From: Seison nebaliae
Lineage: Eukaryota; Rotifera; Pararotatoria; Seisonacea; Seisonidae
Length of the DNA stretch: 64,000 nt
Assembly: GCA_023231475.1 (NCBI GenBank)
Contig: JALJEE010000562.1
Span: 1-64,000 of the forward strand
Reading direction: 5' to 3'
The stretch's first letter is position 1, and every line of letters begins with the position of its first letter. Shown in pieces: positions 35,601-49,700 of the stretch. A model generated the notes under the pieces. The model was not told the DNA's origin, searched no databases, and saw nothing but the letters and a program-made list of their open reading frames with translations. The translations under genes and the position numbers were made by a program.

Positions 35601-38600
35601 ATGAGGAATTCATTAGGTATATGAAAGAGGAACAGAATGATGAGAGTCACTCTAGTTACACAGTCCCAAGTGAATGATAATGTATAGAACGTTTTTCGTT
35701 TATCTTCTCATTTCGTCCACAAATGACAAAGCAATCAGCCAAGTAGTACCTTCTTTAAACATCTATTTTTTTGGTGAAACTGGAAAACAAACCTGCTCAG
35801 AAAACTTCTTCTTCTTCCACCAACTAATATGACGATTATGTATATTCGAACGTCGTTCTATTTGTTGGTAGAGAAGAGAAGTAAATGAAATTCCTATTTC
35901 TTCTTCTTCCTCTTCTGAGAGAAGTTCCATTCATTTCCTCCATTTTGCTTCACTGCCCTTATTAGCAATTCAAGAAATTCCACCAATATGATGAACTGTA
36001 TTTATTAAAAAAACGAGTGAGTCTAATGTAGAAGGATGTCAAGGATGTTCATCCAACATAATGATTGTCATTATTATTATCGACTTTCTACTTTTATTTA
36101 ATTAGCAATGATCAATTGAACGTATCAATTCACATTCTGTCTATTTTCACTAAAAATAGAATTGTTTGAATGATGTAATTACATGTATTATTTACAGCCA
36201 AATTTTCTATCGTATCATCTTAACCAATAAAACTTTTTCTACCATATATTCTCTTATCACACATTTCCCGTCAACATGACATTCCATGGAATGAAATCCA
36301 CTTTCGTTCGAACTGATCACACACACACACACGCACACAATTGCACAAAATCGCACACACACACACACACCCACATACATACGATGTTTCTCAATGAGAA
36401 TAATATTATTTTTATTGTTGTTGTTGTGTTTGAGGTCTATGTTACTTTCAACATTCGACTAGTGGGAGTGAGTTGATCGTCAAAATGTCGGGTGTAGACT
36501 CACCCTTCTGTCGTTGTCGGCACAAGTTATTAAGTTTCCATTGAACTCATCCAATTCATAATTTACAATTAGAGAGAATAATATATAACTAGATTTTCGT
36601 GAGAAGAAATCTCGAGTAATCTCATTCATCCAGAGACAATTGAATATTAAAGTCCTTCACGTACTACGGAGAAAAGGAGTTGAAGAAAATGAGATTCGGA
36701 ATAGACTTGATAATTTAAAATTGTTGCATAATCCATCGGATGGAGTTATGTAAGTGGAAATTTTATTATTCGTACGAGAAGATTGAAAAGAAAATCGCGC
36801 AATTTTCCCTGAATGAATGATTTACAGTCGAAGTTGAGAATATGGATTCTCTAATTATTTGACATGATGAATTATGAAGTTGGTGTCGAAGAAGAAGAAA
36901 TTTATGAATTTTCCTCTAATGATGATGCCATGATGACGATGGTGCCGGGAAATGTTTCATCTCACGATCTTACATCGAATTACTTAACCGATGTCTGCGA
37001 GGGGCAATAATTAATTCATTTGTCCAACTATCCTTCTTCTTTTTTTTTGTGTATTAACGAACCGATTTTCATTTTATTTCCAACTGATTTCCAATTTACG
37101 CGATAATGTATGATACTTTCACTTTTACACTACAAAAAAAAACAAATTTGTAGTAGTTTCTTCTGACTTGTTACGTAATAACCGGAGTGTATTCACGTAC
37201 TATTCTTTTTTTATTGTTAGTAGAAAATTAGATTGGGTAATATTTCCTCCTAAATTTGGCATGAACATGTTGTTAGATGTCGACAGATGGACGGATAGAT
37301 AAATAGATGAATGGATGGATAGTTTTTTGCTGGATGGATGGTCTGTTGGAATCGAATGGTGTTCCATACTATGGAACTTCCATACTGCTAGGTTAATAGA
37401 TCGAGACGTAATGCTGATGATGGAGGAGAGATAAGGAGAGAGGGGAAGAGAGAACGTTCAAAGAAGTAGCTGGAATTATTTTCTGTAACTAAAAGATGTG
37501 ACATAAGAGAATTTTCATGTCCATATGCAATCGTCTGCTTTTGTTTTCATGGGAATCAGTTTACCATGTAGCCGATTGTTTATTATGAATAGGCCATAAA
37601 CAAATTAATAGATATTTATTATTGGACAGCTTATTACTTTGCCCATTCCTTTGCCCATTCCTTTCTTGCCTAATAAGATAGCTAGTCAAACCTTACTACA
37701 TCTCCCACCACTCTCGTACAAATGGATAAGGGGAATGGATGAATGGATGAATGGATGGCTGGATAGTTAGCATTAGATAGCTAGCAAGCTAACCATTAGG
37801 ATATGTAGATAGATTGAATATGAAGAAGTCCATATGTTCATTAGATTATCTTCCGTTCTATACTATATTTCTTCCTTTTCTTCCTCCTCACTCTCCCCGT
37901 TCCCTCTCTCCTCCTCTTCCACTTTTTTTATGTTCCAATTTCCACTTTTTTTTTCATCATTCATCAAGTGATCTCTCGTATATTCATGCCTATTTCATCG
38001 ATTCGCATGCTCTTCTAACATCGTATTGATAATGAAATGTGCATATTAAATATTTGCAACTTCTCCTACTTTTTTATGTTCTTTTGTGTGAAAAGTAACC
38101 AAGTTGGAAAAGGGAATGAATAAAAACGAATAAATTTCCTAATTCTTTATCTTTCGTCCAATTCTTATCATCCAATTCCATCCCCATATATATCATATAT
38201 ATCATCAATATATTGACATAAATCACAATATTATAACTATCATCAGAAAATGAGTAGTGTTATTGGGAAGGGTTTAATGATTCCTCTCAAATTCCTCATG
38301 GGGATTTGTTTTCGTACCATTCATCCATTTCATATGTTGCCCTCTCTGATGCAGTCGTTGACCTTACATCTGTAAATGATTTGGTTTTCTTTTCATTATC
38401 CATCCATCATCGGTTAACCATTCGCTTTATGAATAAACCACAAAACGTTTCCAATCAATTTTTTATATTTCATTATTTTCTATCGACCCTCTCTTACTCT
38501 TCTCCTTTCATATGTACTCCCCTCTCTTTTTCAACTTTTCCGTCGAACTGACGAACGGAGAAACGATACTACTTTCGCCATTTTCTGATTTCAGTTCAAT

Positions 38601-40893
38601 TTGTCTGTTACTCAAATTGGTGAATCCTTCTCGATGAAGTGTAGTACTCCAGTCATACTCGCTTAATTGTTTCTGGTGTTCATTAAGGAATTTAAATGAT
38701 CTTGTAAACTGTAAATGATTTTGAAGTGATTTGGTAACACCAGATAAAATTAATGTAGAAATGGAAGAGAAGGCAGAGTAAGGAAGTTCGTTCGTTCACA
38801 ATAGAAGAAAAACAACAAGAAAATAATTATCTTCAACTGATTATTTCGTCTGTTTACCGTTACGACTACTAATTTTCGTTCCATCCAACCATCGATCGAT
38901 CTTCTCAAGAAAAAAATGAATTGTATTCACTTATGTATAAGCGCTACTCTTGATGTATATGCAATTATTGCATCGACATATAGGCATAACATGAACACAG
39001 GATGTTTAATGAAATTATTTGATGTTTAATAGTCTCGTTCGAGTACATTGGTGAGGGGGGTAAGGTTGACGAGGCATTATTAGAAATTACCGGCTGCTAC
39101 CGCAATTTCTTCTGTAAATAACTGTCTTTTTGAGAAATGTTTTGTTTTGTGGGGAAAAGAAAATATGATGAATTCAAAGAAATAATTATTATCATGAGAA
39201 TCGTTTCATTCTCTTCCTTTTATCACGTGGTGAGGACAGATATACCATAAATTTCAGTTTTAACACAAGTCACTACTTTTTGCACTTGGTGAAGTTTGGC
39301 AGCGGATTGATTGTTCAGAGAATTAATCGATTTATTTAGTTTCTTCTTTCTCCCAAATAATTATGTAAATCAAATAAATAAAATTTAATGGTAGTTTGAT
39401 CGAAATTAATATAACTCATAAAATTAATGTTCATATTTTATTGGAACAGATGTTCAACTTATGAAATTTTTGCCTTATCAGTTTCCATTTAATTTTTCCT
39501 ATTTCCTTTTCATATTCCTCTTATTCTTTCAAATATTAATCAAAAGTTTACACAGTTTTTTCCAGAAGGAGAGAATAGTCGAACGGATAAGGAAATCGAA
39601 TAGTTGAAAGTTGTTTAGTCTACAAAATAATGGTGTAAGCTATACAAATAATTGAAGTATTTCCCACATTTTCTTTCCATCTCTAAAATATAAATTTAAA
39701 TAGATAATTATTTATCATCGTTTAAGAGTGAAAAACATCGCTCTTTTTAAGAATGCGATTACTATTATAATGATAAAGAAAAAAACTTCATGGTGAATTT
39801 ACATCTATCTGCTTTTCTTAAGGTATTACGCAGTTGCAGTAGACATGATACGGATGCTGGAACTCCGACATCTACTCCCAATAAACGAAAATCACATTCG
39901 ACTGAAACGTTGAAACATCATCGCTCTAAGCGACCGGCGGATAAGACGAAACAGAAATCAGGTGAATCATTCCGTCATTGTATTGGTAAGAAATCTGGTG
40001 CAACTGATAAAGATGGGAAATCGTACCAAGCTGAAGATTTATCATCGTTATCGTCAATATCATCGTCGACGACGAGGACGAGTGGTGGTGGACAAAAGAG
40101 TCGAGAGAATAATTGGTCTGAAGGTGAGAAGAAGAAGCATTTGTCAATGGAGAAACATTTGGGAGAATCGTCTCCTGAATCGTCATCACCTTCATTTCCT
40201 AAACTGTCATCATCATCACATAAAGCTCCCGCACAAGGTAAAGAGAAATGTCAATTTTCATCCGGTTCAACTTCACGTTCTTCAACATCATCTTCACCTT
40301 CCTCAGCATCAGCCACGTCATCACCCGCCCCATCCTCTTCATCCGCATTATTATCCTCAACAAATAATTCCAAAAAGAGAATTGGACAGAATATGAAAAG
40401 CGAACAATTTATTGATAAGAATATAAATATTAACAACAACACGAACAAGAAATATAATAATAACTCTCAGAAATATATGCAAAAATATTCTCAGATGCAA
40501 CAATCAACTGAAAATTATCGTCGTCATGTAAAGAAAACGATCGAACAAGTCGTTCCTTCCAAAAAATCTTATTATCAACCTGACGAATCGACGAAACAGG
40601 AACAACAACAACCCAATCAATTTGGACGTGTTACTGGTCCAGCCGATTTCGATCCATCAAATTATAATGGACCATCTCATCATTATTTTCCTCAGCAACA
40701 GAGTTCGATTACGAGTGAAGATTTAATATCAGATTATCGAGAAACGATAGATGGACAAGTTCCATTTATTAAATCGGGAATGTCATCCGTATCACCATCA
40801 TCAATAAAAGAACGTCCATCATCCTCTTCAACGAATCATTCATCAAATAAAGTCTATTATCAACAAGAACAACAAGAACAGCAAAAACACCAG

Positions 40894-40935
<42 letters not shown>

Positions 40936-41875
40936 CGAACGACGTATAATGAGAAAACACAAAAACATTATAATCATCGAAATTATCATGGATCGACTCA
41001 CGAAAAATATTTGTATAAAGACAACGAAAAAAAGAATTGTCGATTGGATGAAGAGAATTATCAGAGACAATATCATTCGTCTTCCTTCGCTTATGATGAA
41101 CATCGAAATGAAGAATTCAACAAATATTCTTCATCTAATTACCGGGAGAATGATCAATTTACACCCAACTCATATGATGAACGAAGTCCCATCAATGAAC
41201 CGAATAATCAGACTAATATAAATAAACAATTCTATCCGAGAGATTCGACACAAAATAAAAATTATTTGACGGATGAAAGCATTTCCTCATCATTGACGAG
41301 TGAATTGAAAGCATTGAACATTCAGAAAGCATTACCATTATATGAATTATCTCCATCATTAACAGCACTCACAATGAGTGGTACAGTGAATGAGTTGAGG
41401 AATGCAGCTGAAATGAACGCAACAATCAATCCCGATACCGGCTCCATTCACATTGATGAGAGTACATTAGTCTTAGCAAACGGTGTCGCTCAAGCCTTCG
41501 CACTCGAACTTCAACAACTTCATTATATCGATAGTAGTAGTCAAAGTTCGATGAGTATGGCATCATCGCGAACATCACGTCGTACATCATCACAATTCTT
41601 CAATACTTATCATCATCGTAATCGATCCTCCTCCAATTCATCTGGTGATACGTTGAAAGCGAATGAATTCGCAACAAAACAAACGACGAATTTCAAGAAG
41701 AATTATGGAGATGTTATTCAACAGAAAATTCATTTTTCTTCATCTCCTATAGATGACGAAGAATATTCTCAAGAAAATTTCAAAAAACATAAACAAATTC
41801 ATCTCCAACAACAGCAGCAACAACAACAACAATATAGGAAATGTGATGAATTTTCCAAACATAATTATCAACAAG

Positions 41876-41918
<43 letters not shown>

Positions 41919-44900
41919 TGATAATCAATTAAGACTTGAACAATCAATGTCGTCAGGAACGATATCGGGAAATGTGTCGAGTAATCGAGATCAAATTTAT
42001 CATCGTCGAGATCAACCACCGGAAAAAGATGTAAAATCATCAAAAAATGATCTGTTCGATATTACATCGGAAGTTCTCAGTAATCTCTTATATTCCAATG
42101 ATACAATGAATGATTTGCCAAGAGAGACAGATCGAAAAATTCCATCAAACGTCTCACCATCAACCGGTGAATGGGTTAAACGTCATCGAAATCTTTTCCA
42201 TCAAACACCAGTAGCTACGTCTTTAATGAATGATCTGTTATCGCCCATTAGTCGACGTTGTTTCCGTCCAGCAGAATTGCAGCAATTCGACAACGAAATC
42301 ACAAGAAATTTACGAGATATGAATAAATTAAAATTCTTTCTAAAATCTTCTCATCGTCAAGAAATTGCCCCAGATCGTTTACCTAAAGTAGACTCGTATC
42401 ATCCCAAACCAATGATTTTCATGAGTGCAACTGACGAATCATCAGACGATCAAATCACGAGACATAATCCGAGATGTCAATCCGTTACAAATGTTCCATG
42501 TGAACCGATTCTTGATGAGAATGGTAAATTGGCATCAATTCCACTTCTGGAACAATTTACCGAAACTTCAGCCGCTTTCACTCGTTACATAATAGAGAAA
42601 GCATCAGAAGAATATTCGAAATCCGATCGACAACATACGAACGATCCAAATAGTCAGTTCAATACGATGGGCAGTTTTATTCGAAGTATTCTCCTTTCCG
42701 CTTGTTCTCGTCTTCTGGTGGAGAAGTCGATTAACACCAACTGCATTCATAAGAGACACAAAAATTTGGTTAATGAACTTTGTCGATTATTAGATACGGA
42801 AATGTTTAATCTCCGTCAATTACACAATCAGCCGCCGAAGAAAATCTCTCCAAATTTGAATCGACACAAAATCGATAAAACTTATAAAGGAGATGGTGGA
42901 AATGTGCAGAAAATCGATTCTCATTCTGAGAGGATAATAAGACATTCAAAACAGAAATCATCACCACTTCCATCATCCTCCTCATCTACATCATCATCTT
43001 CGTCAATACCAGATCTGTCGACAGGAATCGTAAGAGATATTCAAAAAAAGAAATCGAATTCGAACAAACGATCGATATCTCCCGACGCCTCCATCATTTC
43101 AACGGAATCATGTCTCTCTTCCTTTACATCTGATACGATTACTACTAATACAGGTTCTTATTTCATTTCTCATTTTATTTTTTAAATAATTATTAAATAA
43201 ATTAATATCATTATCTCTCCTGTAAACAGAAACGAATGATTATGGTCAATCGATAAAACAATCGAATCGTAATCGAATAGTGAAAGAAGCTCCACGAAAG
43301 AAGATGACGAAACATTTGTCAGCGAATAGTGCTCGAACGAAATTATTCAATGAATTATCGTCGAAAGGAATGAATGATTTGGATTTCCAATTGAAAAATA
43401 CACGAATTACACCGTGTGCTCCATTCCAATATTCGAGTTTGGAATCAGATAATCCAAATTCAATTTATTATCATTACGGACGATATAAACGACAAACGGA
43501 GATGATGAAAATTGATGATATTCCATTTGGGGATCAATATCAACAAGACGAGTCGTCAGGTCGAACGGTATTGGTAGACGACGGATTCATTCAGATGACT
43601 TCACCAAATCTCGTCATTCCATTTATCCGTTTCGTTTGTCATTATAATGATCCCACTCGATTGCCACATGCTTGTGAAGATAATAGTGAATTGACAACAT
43701 ATTCCTTCAACACATTCTCTTCCGTCAACCAGCCCACATTTCTCTTACGATTACATGGAAATGAGTGTAATGATTCGTTGGCAATGCAGTTCAATTCGAT
43801 CGATCCAGCGCCAAAAGTCGCTTGGAAACAATTGAAGAATGAATTGTCAATAAGACATGAAGCATTAACGAATCTGCAAGGGGAAATGTTAGTGGAACGA
43901 TCAATAAGAAAATTAGCCGATCCATCATCGTTCAATGTTCCGATTATCGATCGATTGAATACGAAAAATCGACCGTTACATCTCGACAAGGATAGTCGTC
44001 TCAATGAACAACGTGCCATTTATCAGAAATTTACAAAGAATTATCAAAAAAAAGAATTGAATTTATCCATTCAATCATCACATCTATTCCTCCAACATCA
44101 ATGCCCAATTCTCCAACCAACATTTCCCACATTGAACGACACGGATGATGAGATGGAACTCGATTCGTCACCATCGAATACGGTAGCGTATTGTCAATTC
44201 TATTATGAAGCGTGTAGTCGTCGAAAGAGATTGTTACGAGAGAATCGAAAGAAGTTTCTTGATAAATTTTATTCGATTCTCCAATCCGTCGAAGATAACA
44301 CTGATAAGGATCGTTCGATAAGTCCAACTTCAACCGATTCTCTCAAAATAGATTATGGGAAATATTCGGATACCTCATCCGATTTACATCATCGCGAAAA
44401 GATTAAATATTTTTTGAATGATATCGATTTGCATGATATGATTCGAATGAATACGAATGAATTGGAAAGAAATAAAAAGAATTTCAATATTGATAGTGAT
44501 CTAGAAAATGATGTAGTTGATGGAAATGATTTGTTGCAATCGAACGATGGTAGTATTATTGATAAGTTAGAACGAAGTGGAAATCAGAATAAAAGTGAGA
44601 GAATGATTGGACAGAAATGTATTTCTCTTCCTCCACCTCCTCTTAAATCGGCTCTCCGGCCATCATTCCCGTCATCAAGTAACAAAGACTCATCGTCAAT
44701 GGGACGATCGGATGGATCCGATACAAAATCTGACAATGATCTGCAAGATCTCTTACATGACGTTCCGTTGAAGAATATGGAGCAATTTCGATATGGTAAG
44801 AATGATCAATTATCATCATCAATATCTCCCGTACTTCAAACAACTAGTAGTATCTTATCAGCTAATATTCCTTTATCATCCACATCATCACCATCTTTAT

Positions 44901-45763
44901 CGATAACATCTTCACCTTCACTACCATCATCATCTTCATCATCATCATCTTGTTCACAAACAATGCCATTATCTATATCGACCACTACACCGTTGTCAAC
45001 AGTTGCTACAACGATGAGTAATATTATATATGATAATCGAACAGATGAGTCATCCGATTCTATCATGTCAAGTGAAACGAAAAAATTGGGAGGAACATGT
45101 CCTTCCACCAAAGTCTCATTCGCTGTACATACACATCGATATTTATATAACAGTGATTCGCCACCAGCCACACTTCTCGTTCATCATGAGAGACACGACG
45201 AGAGTATTGATGATGCTGATGATGGTGATGATGATGATGGTGATGAGAATAAGAAGAAGAAGAATGTTGAATGTCAACGAGATAATTTGAAGAAGGAGAA
45301 TCAGAATAAAGATGCTCCATCGTCCAAAGGAGAGAATCAATTAACTTATTTCGATGAAGATAATCCAATTGATCAACAAGAAGATTTCTCTTTCGATAAA
45401 ACGGATTTAACATCTTTGGAATGTGAGGAAACATTAGAGAGAGAATTCGAAATGACGACCGAATCAGATTCCGAGCAACAAATCGAATCGTTCGCAATAT
45501 CGAATAATTCGAATGTTTTGAAAACCGTCTGGCCACCAAATCAATCCACCATTCTCACATCATCATCCACATCCTCCTCAACGATCATATCTCAAAGCAA
45601 TATTCGTGAGAGGACGATGGAAACTGGAAATTATCCGGAAAGTTCTGGACAAATCATTTCAACGGACAATCGAGAAATCGAAGAACAAATACCATCATCT
45701 CGTTCGTCGAATGGAAATGAAACGAAAACTGAAATCGAATGGACTGATGCCATCGATGTCTGA
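32686..45763 (+). CDS. very large Ser/Gln-rich, mostly disordered protein, 3 exons; family uncertain
   Basis: Three long open blocks join in frame: 32686-34158 (donor GTTAGT), 39823-43153 (acceptor TTTTCTTAAG, donor GTTCTT) and 43230-45763 (acceptor TGTAAACAG), giving about 2,445 residues. Exon 1 is Ser/Gln-rich with a Cys cluster (CHCPEC) and a coiled coil (LIAQILHLQLIQCQLGKHLV). Exon 2 has poly-Gln tracts and ordered islands: LALNIQ-like ELKALNIQKALPLYEL, LANGVAQAFALELQQLHYID, and helices ending NELCRLLDTEMFNLRQLHNQ. Exon 3 has an ordered island (FIRFVCHYNDPTRLPHAC), a proline patch and an acidic tail with an Asp run. Helices at the end of exon 2 faintly recall the C-terminal region of PCM1/combover centriolar-satellite proteins; this is a weak guess. 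Introns are 5,664 and 76 nt. Earlier exons could exist. Confidence 0.75.
35362..35556 (-). other. short minus-strand open frame inside the large intron
   Basis: A 64-codon frame reading hydrophilic sequence such as RQSSGSNDRHQLHHYYDEQM and FSPHHSSP. It has an ATG preceded by CGATAG, a possible acceptor. It resembles the low-complexity coding style of this genome, but no downstream or upstream exon could be joined. Confidence 0.2.
36318..36370. repeat. interrupted (CA)n microsatellite
   Basis: CA dinucleotides with a few interruptions (GCACACAATTGCACAAAATCG) within the large intron. Confidence 0.85.
40896..40936 (+). repeat. (CAA)n poly-Gln tract in the large gene
   Basis: An uninterrupted CAA run encoding about 14 glutamines in exon 2, followed by RTTYNEK. 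Because every codon is CAA, length variation by slippage is likely. Confidence 0.85.
41878..41918 (+). repeat. second (CAA)n poly-Gln tract in the large gene
   Basis: Pure CAA run encoding about 13 glutamines in exon 2; a shorter CAA/CAG tract lies 70 bp upstream (41809-41833). Confidence 0.85.
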
Positions 45764-46732
45764 CAAATGTTTGATTGATTGTTCGAATAAATTTCATAAT
45801 CTTAGAATAGAATCTTCTTCATCGTCATCATCGTCATCGATATCATCTCTAACGAGAATCGACAAGATCCTTAAATTAAATTAACCGAAATTGTTATTTA
45901 AAGAATTATTTAATCAAAACCATCTTCCATTTTTCTTCCTTTTTTTCTTCTTCTTTTAACACAATTTCAATTTATCGATTTTTTTCCGTTCGGCTTTAAT
46001 CGATAATTGATCCTCATCATACTTCATTGTTACATATCATTACGCTCATTTAACTATTAGAGAATTTGGGGAATTCGTTTGAACGGATTCACCATTTATT
46101 TGTATAAATGAAATCAATATTCTATTCAACCGACCCATTAATGCCATTGTTGAATTTTATCGATATATATATATATATTATTTCTCCTCGTTAATTATTT
46201 CTGTAAACGAATTTCAATTTCAAATTTCCTTTTGTAAATCTTTCAATCTCATATGACTCGTCTTTCAATTATCATCAATATTAATATTGGGAAAAATCAA
46301 AATATTGAATAGTTCTCTCCATCTTCACAGTTTCACTCTATAAACAACAACAACAATAACCACCACCACAACAACAACAAAAACAACAACAACAACAATA
46401 ACAGCCTTCCATAATAAGAGAATTAAATATTAACAGAACTGAATTATAATAAATTTAAATTAATTTCAATTATAATCATTAATTTCAGACATTTCCTTCA
46501 CTAAATTATTAAAATCATTTATATATTGAAATTAATCAAGAATTTTATTTCAGTTCTTCTTTCGGATAATTTCTGAGAAAATTTGAAAAAAATAATTTCT
46601 CATCTTACTTCCTCATTCCATCAATGAAAAATCGTTGTCAATCCAATTGATTTTGCCATCCTTTTTAATAATGTTGAATTGTTGAAAAGTGAAATAAGTG
46701 ATTGGAAAAGATATTCGATTTTTTCGTACGAG
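45764..46732. other. intergenic region with (TA)n and CAA/CAC-rich repeats
   Basis: No gene seen. (TA)n at 46163-46178 and an ACA/CAA-rich run at 46343-46400. It holds the 3' UTR of the large gene and the promoter of the peptidase gene; AATAAA-like motifs occur (for example 45787), but none can be assigned. Confidence 0.5.
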
Positions 46733-49700
46733 ATGCAATTCTTTCCTCCTCAAAAAGAAAATAATATTGGTAGTAGTGGGGAGAATGTGCGACATAGTAT
46801 GTTCCGACCCGAATTTATCGATCGTTTACAAAATGAGATAATTTTGGAAGATGCTGTCGAACGAAGAGATCAAGTAGACGAAGCACGACCTGTCATCTCA
46901 ACTTCTCGATGTTTCAAGATCGTCTATTATACAATCCTTCCTTTATGTCTCATCTTGTGTACGGCCGTGCCAATTGTCATTTATCAAGTTCGTCAGAATA
47001 ATTTAGGGAATTATCCATCCACCAAAAACAATGACATTGATACGTTCGTTGAGAAAGGATATTATACTAAAATCAATCATAAGCCAGTGACATATATCGA
47101 ATATGTAACTAGACCACGTTTCTTAAGTAAATTCCGTAATATGGTACCGAGAAATTATGAATTTTATCATTTGGAAAATAATTTCAACAATTCCATTTCT
47201 CCATGTGACAATTTCTACATTCATACTTGCGGTAATTGGCAACACAACAATCGATTGAGATCAGTCCAAAAACAGAAATATGTTGATGAAATAACAATAT
47301 TGAATTTGCATATGAATTCAGAATTGAAGAAAGAGTTGAGTAAACTTTTCAGTTCAGCGAAATCTTTTAACGATTCTGGTGCACAGATCCTTTATAATAT
47401 CTTTTATTCTTGTTTACATGAAGCGGAAGATGTCGGTCAATTAAAACGATTGATATTTGATCGTGAGAAGAAAGATATTCGATTTGCCACAAAATTTTAT
47501 GATCGACCTATTAATGAGAAAATAGATGAAAATCTTCAACAATTTCATTTGAACGTCACTGACAAGAACGAGAATGATATGATGTCTGAAGAGATCGACA
47601 TAAATTATGTTATGGGAAAATTGATTAAGAATCGTCATCAAATTTTCTTCCGTTTACGCTCGTTCTCATTACCTCACAATCTCTCCATTTTCTACATTTC
47701 TCATCGACAACTACAACGAATTCAACGAATGTCTTTATTGAACAAGAATCTTTTCGGAGATAATAATCAATATAAAAAATTTATGAGAATTCTTCTCATT
47801 TATTCGTTCGAGAAGATCTTCCAACAATCCTACTCTCACCAAATGATTCATCGAATCATTGACGATATTATTGAGATTGATCATTTCTATGTGAACTGGT
47901 TGACGATTTCGGAAAATTATCGAAATATTTCTCATAATCAACGGTTCGATTTGTTATTGAAGTGAACAGTAAAAATTATTTTTCTTAGAACTGAGAATTT
48001 TCGAAGAAATATCATGAAACGATTAGTGAAACAAGAGAAGAACGATGAATCAAGATTATCATATTTAATGATGAATGTTAGTTGAATTGAATTAAGAAAT
48101 AAGAAATTATCGAAATTGTCTAGTTAAATGTAGAAGAGAATTTCAATTCTGTTCAATTCTCACCAGTTGCTGATTTACCCAAAAACGAATTGTTCGATTG
48201 GGAAGAAATATTGAAAAATTTATTTCCGACAAAAAACATTTCCGAATTGATTGTTCCAATTTTTATTTGAATATCAGACAATTTAATTTAAACGCAGACG
48301 ATTAAAGAGAATTTCGATGAAATGAAACTTCTAATGAATGAAATGAAAAGACATTTCCATCGGTATCAGATATTCAATTATTTACTCTATGTTCTCATCG
48401 AATCCCAAATCTCATTGTTCTCCGATAAATGGCGTAAAAGATTGATGTTTGTAGCACCGAAAGCTTATCGGAAATATGGTGAATCGATTTTCATGTCAAG
48501 AGAAGAGTATTCTTTCTAATTTCAGCAATTCGGTTAATTTAGTCTTTTAAACTAGGTTCTGCTACGTTTACATACGACAACGAACACCTGAACTGATAAT
48601 CAATTTTTATATTTCGAGAATTTCACAATCAACTAAATATTATGAACAATTCCGATTATTTATCGAAATTTTTCATCAAATTAAAAAGTCAGCTATTGTA
48701 TGGGTAGATGGTCTTCCATTGTCGTACGAGACAAAATCGATCCGTTTTACTTTCAATCTTCTTCATCATTTCGTCGAATTCTTAATGATATCAATATCAT
48801 CATACGAATTTAGTTGGCGACCGATTACAAACTGTCACATTACAACTCGGTTTTCCTAATCATCTCATGAAATTCACAAACAAAATTCATGTGGATGATG
48901 AGACTGTTGTCAGGAATTTCGGGAAGTTCATGTTTATTAAACGGAAATTTCCATTTTACAGTTATCATTTGTTATTGACGATGAATTTCATATTATTCTA
49001 TGTTTTTATCAAGAATTTATCGAGAGTATCAATGAAATAAATTTAAAAAATTTATGGAACCGATCTCCAATTGATTGGCATATTGACTCTTATACGGATG
49101 ATCCGTTCTTGGTAGAAGCAGCTTATTTTCCGGTGGATCATCGGCTCAGAGTTTTTTATATTTATCCATCCATTTACATCCATTTTATGATTTTTTTCCT
49201 GCAGTTATATGGTGGTCTTATCATTTCATTAATGCCAATGAGTCAGAAAATTGACAGGATCTATTTACTTGGATTTGTTATTAATACGATTGCTCATGAA
49301 ATCAGGTTTAAACAATTTTGAACAATTTCTCATGGAAATTAAACGTTTAGCCATTCGATCGATTTGTCGAAAGGTTCTTCATTTCGCATGTCCATTGCCA
49401 ATTCTTCCGACTTACAAAAATATGATGAATATGTCGATTGTATTGGAAGTTAAAATTTGTAGAAAGAAATTGAATAAAATTGACTTAAATAAAAACAGAA
49501 TTATATAACAAGAAAGAAGGAAAGGAACGAATGGTAATTGAACAGGAAGATATCGCCGATGTGTTCGCCGTTCGATTAAGCAGCATATTAATTAAACGAA
49601 TAATTGATGAGTTTCTTCTTATCTCCTCCTTCAACAACATGTCAACGATCCATATTTCCATTAGAAAAATTCATGGGGACAGTTATGTTAATGAATATTC

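Larger units (their letters stand above)
34159..39822 (+). other. 5.7-kb first intron of the large Ser/Gln-rich gene
   Basis: Bounded by the GTTAGT donor at 34159 and the TTTTCTTAAG acceptor ending at 39822. It is about 100 times longer than most introns here. It contains an ATC-rich run near 34563, (CA)n at 36318-36370, GGAT/GATA-type repeats near 37285-37345 and 37725-37760, and one minus-strand open frame at 35362-35556. Confidence 0.6.

Noticed and set aside
37814-38551. Plus-strand pyrimidine-rich frames in the large intron
   Set aside because: Composition follows C/T-rich DNA; no splice sites or family resemblance.
40769-42043. Several minus-strand poly-Val and poly-Leu frames
   Set aside because: Antisense readings of the poly-Gln and poly-Ser codons of the large plus-strand gene.
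45063-45539. 158-codon minus-strand frame with poly-His
   Set aside because: Antisense to the Asp-rich GAT codons of the large gene.
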